From Zobellia uliginosa (GTDB taxonomy: Bacteria; Bacteroidota; Bacteroidia; Flavobacteriales; Flavobacteriaceae), in contig NZ_JAHKPY010000002.1 of the NCBI RefSeq assembly GCF_018860745.1, positions 688,618-752,617 on the forward strand: a DNA stretch of 64,000 nt, read 5' to 3'. Under the pieces are notes generated by a model. That model was given only the letters and a program-made list of their open reading frames with translations, was not told the DNA's origin and made no database searches. The translations under genes were made by a program, and so were the position numbers. This document shows positions 63,066 to 64,000 of this stretch, in pieces; position 1 is the stretch's first letter, and every line of letters starts with the position of its first letter.

Positions 63066-64000
63066 ATGAGCAGTACCATTACAGACACAAATTTTAAATT
63101 TCCAGGCCAGAAAAGTATATATAAAGGCAAGGTGCGCGAGGTTTATGAACTAACTAATGGAGTATTGGTTATGGTGGCTACCGATCGTTTATCTGCTTTT
63201 GATGTGGTTATGCCCAAAGGTATTCCTTACAAAGGACAGATTTTGAATCAGATTGCTACTAAGATGATGGATGCTACTAAAGATATTGTCCCAAATTGGT
63301 TAATGGCCACACCAGATCCGAATGTGGCGGTAGGCCATGCTTGCGAGCCTTTTAAGGTGGAAATGGTGATAAGAGGGTATCAATCCGGTCATGCGGCACG
63401 TGAGTATAAATTAGGAAAGCGAATGTTGTGTGGTGTGGCTATGCCAGATGGCATGAAAGAAAACGACAAGTTCCCAGAGCCTATTATTACACCGGCTACC
63501 AAAGCGGAAATGGGTGATCATGACGAAGATATTTCTAAAGAGGATATTCTTAAAAGAGGTATTGTTTCTAAGGAGGACTATGAGGTGTTGGAAAAATATA
63601 CGCGAGCCCTTTTTGAAAGAGGAACACAAATAGCAGCGGAAAGAGGACTTATCCTTGTAGATACCAAATATGAGTTTGGAAAGACGAAAGAAGGCAAAAT
63701 TGTCTTGATTGACGAAATTCATACACCGGATTCTTCGCGTTATTTTTATGCGGATACCTATAAGGAACTGCAAGATAAAAATGAACCTCAAAAGCAATTG
63801 TCTAAGGAGTTTGTACGTCAATGGCTGATACAGAATGACTTTCAGGGATTGGAAGGACAGACCTTGCCTGAGATGACGGACGCCTATATTGAATCGGTTT
63901 CTGAGCGATATATTGAATTATATGAAAACATCACAGGAGAGACTTTTTTAAAAGCGGATATATCTGATATACAGAATCGTATAGAGAAAAATGTTATTGA
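63066..64000 (+). CDS. purC: SAICAR synthase PurC, 3' end cut by window edge
   Basis: The frame opens at ATG 63066 ([20 protein letters not shown]) and runs to the right edge; 311 codons are present and perhaps only a handful are missing. Diagnostic phrases are [70 protein letters not shown] and [17 protein letters not shown]. It catalyses ligation of aspartate to CAIR in purine synthesis. Length and motifs are normal. It follows phoH as in other Flavobacteriaceae. Confidence 0.96.
   Translation, partial: MSSTITDTNFKFPGQKSIYKGKVREVYELTNGVLVMVATDRLSAFDVVMPKGIPYKGQILNQIATKMMDATKDIVPNWLMATPDPNVAVGHACEPFKVEMVIRGYQSGHAAREYKLGKRMLCGVAMPDGMKENDKFPEPIITPATKAEMGDHDEDISKEDILKRGIVSKEDYEVLEKYTRALFERGTQIAAERGLILVDTKYEFGKTKEGKIVLIDEIHTPDSSRYFYADTYKELQDKNEPQKQLSKEFVRQWLIQNDFQGLEGQTLPEMTDAYIESVSERYIELYENITGETFLKADISDIQNRIEKNVI

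Overview
The window looks like part of the chromosome of a marine Flavobacteriaceae bacterium (Bacteroidota). The evidence is a SusC/SusD polysaccharide utilization locus with a hybrid two-component regulator and a sulfatase, the gliding genes gldF and gldG, low GC, starts without Shine-Dalgarno sequences, and promoter-like TTTG / TAnnTTTG boxes. I cannot name the species from sequence alone.

Layout. (1) 1-6465, minus strand: secreted or lipoprotein genes typical of immunity or antitoxin-like clusters. They are a large MORN-type protein cut by the window edge, two tandem DKNYY proteins (one has lost its signal peptide), a small unknown gene, a MORN-like gene fragment, a BNR beta-propeller lipoprotein and a glycan-binding domain protein. 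(2) 6946-12000, plus strand: an Nramp-like transporter with changed metal-site motifs, a DUF1080 lipoprotein, and a large TIR - repeat - transmembrane - DUF1566 protein.

(3) 12100-26300: an RNA damage and repair island, the most unusual part of the window. It holds a slipin gene, an array of 13 whole tRNA genes of different specificity plus several broken or permuted-looking tRNA pieces, an operon rtcB-prfH-TPR, an operon rtcB-HEPN-like, a WYL regulator, a small unknown gene and a DUF4132-type giant protein. Each rtcB operon is followed by a related noncoding block with a matching promoter and a terminator, so two small RNAs are predicted. Two nearly identical inverted repeats (14313 and 21756) may be operators for the WYL protein. 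A diverged direct repeat of about 360 bp flanks the island; the right copy carries a dead remnant of the slipin 3' end. A coherent reading is that RNA cleavage by a toxin, bacteriocin or the local HEPN protein leaves ends that RtcB seals, PrfH rescues stalled damaged ribosomes, and the array replaces lost tRNAs. That reading is inference.

(4) 26368-53901: a PUL arranged around a hybrid two-component regulator. The left arm (minus) encodes SusC, SusD, a VCBS/ASPIC lipoprotein, a cupin, a sulfatase and a GH36 enzyme. The right arm (plus) encodes GH31, an amidohydrolase, a cytochrome c/VCBS protein, a DUF4832 protein, two SGNH esterases and a GH110-type beta-helix enzyme. The enzyme set points to a sulfated, probably acylated glycan rich in alpha-galactose. 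A 27-base tRNA 3' end with terminator at 54250 marks a possible old integration boundary.

(5) 54574-64000: a housekeeping block with mnmE, a coiled-coil secreted protein, a DUF4870 protein, dnaN, gldG, gldF, a SAM hydroxide adenosyltransferase, a PhoH protein and purC (cut by the right edge).
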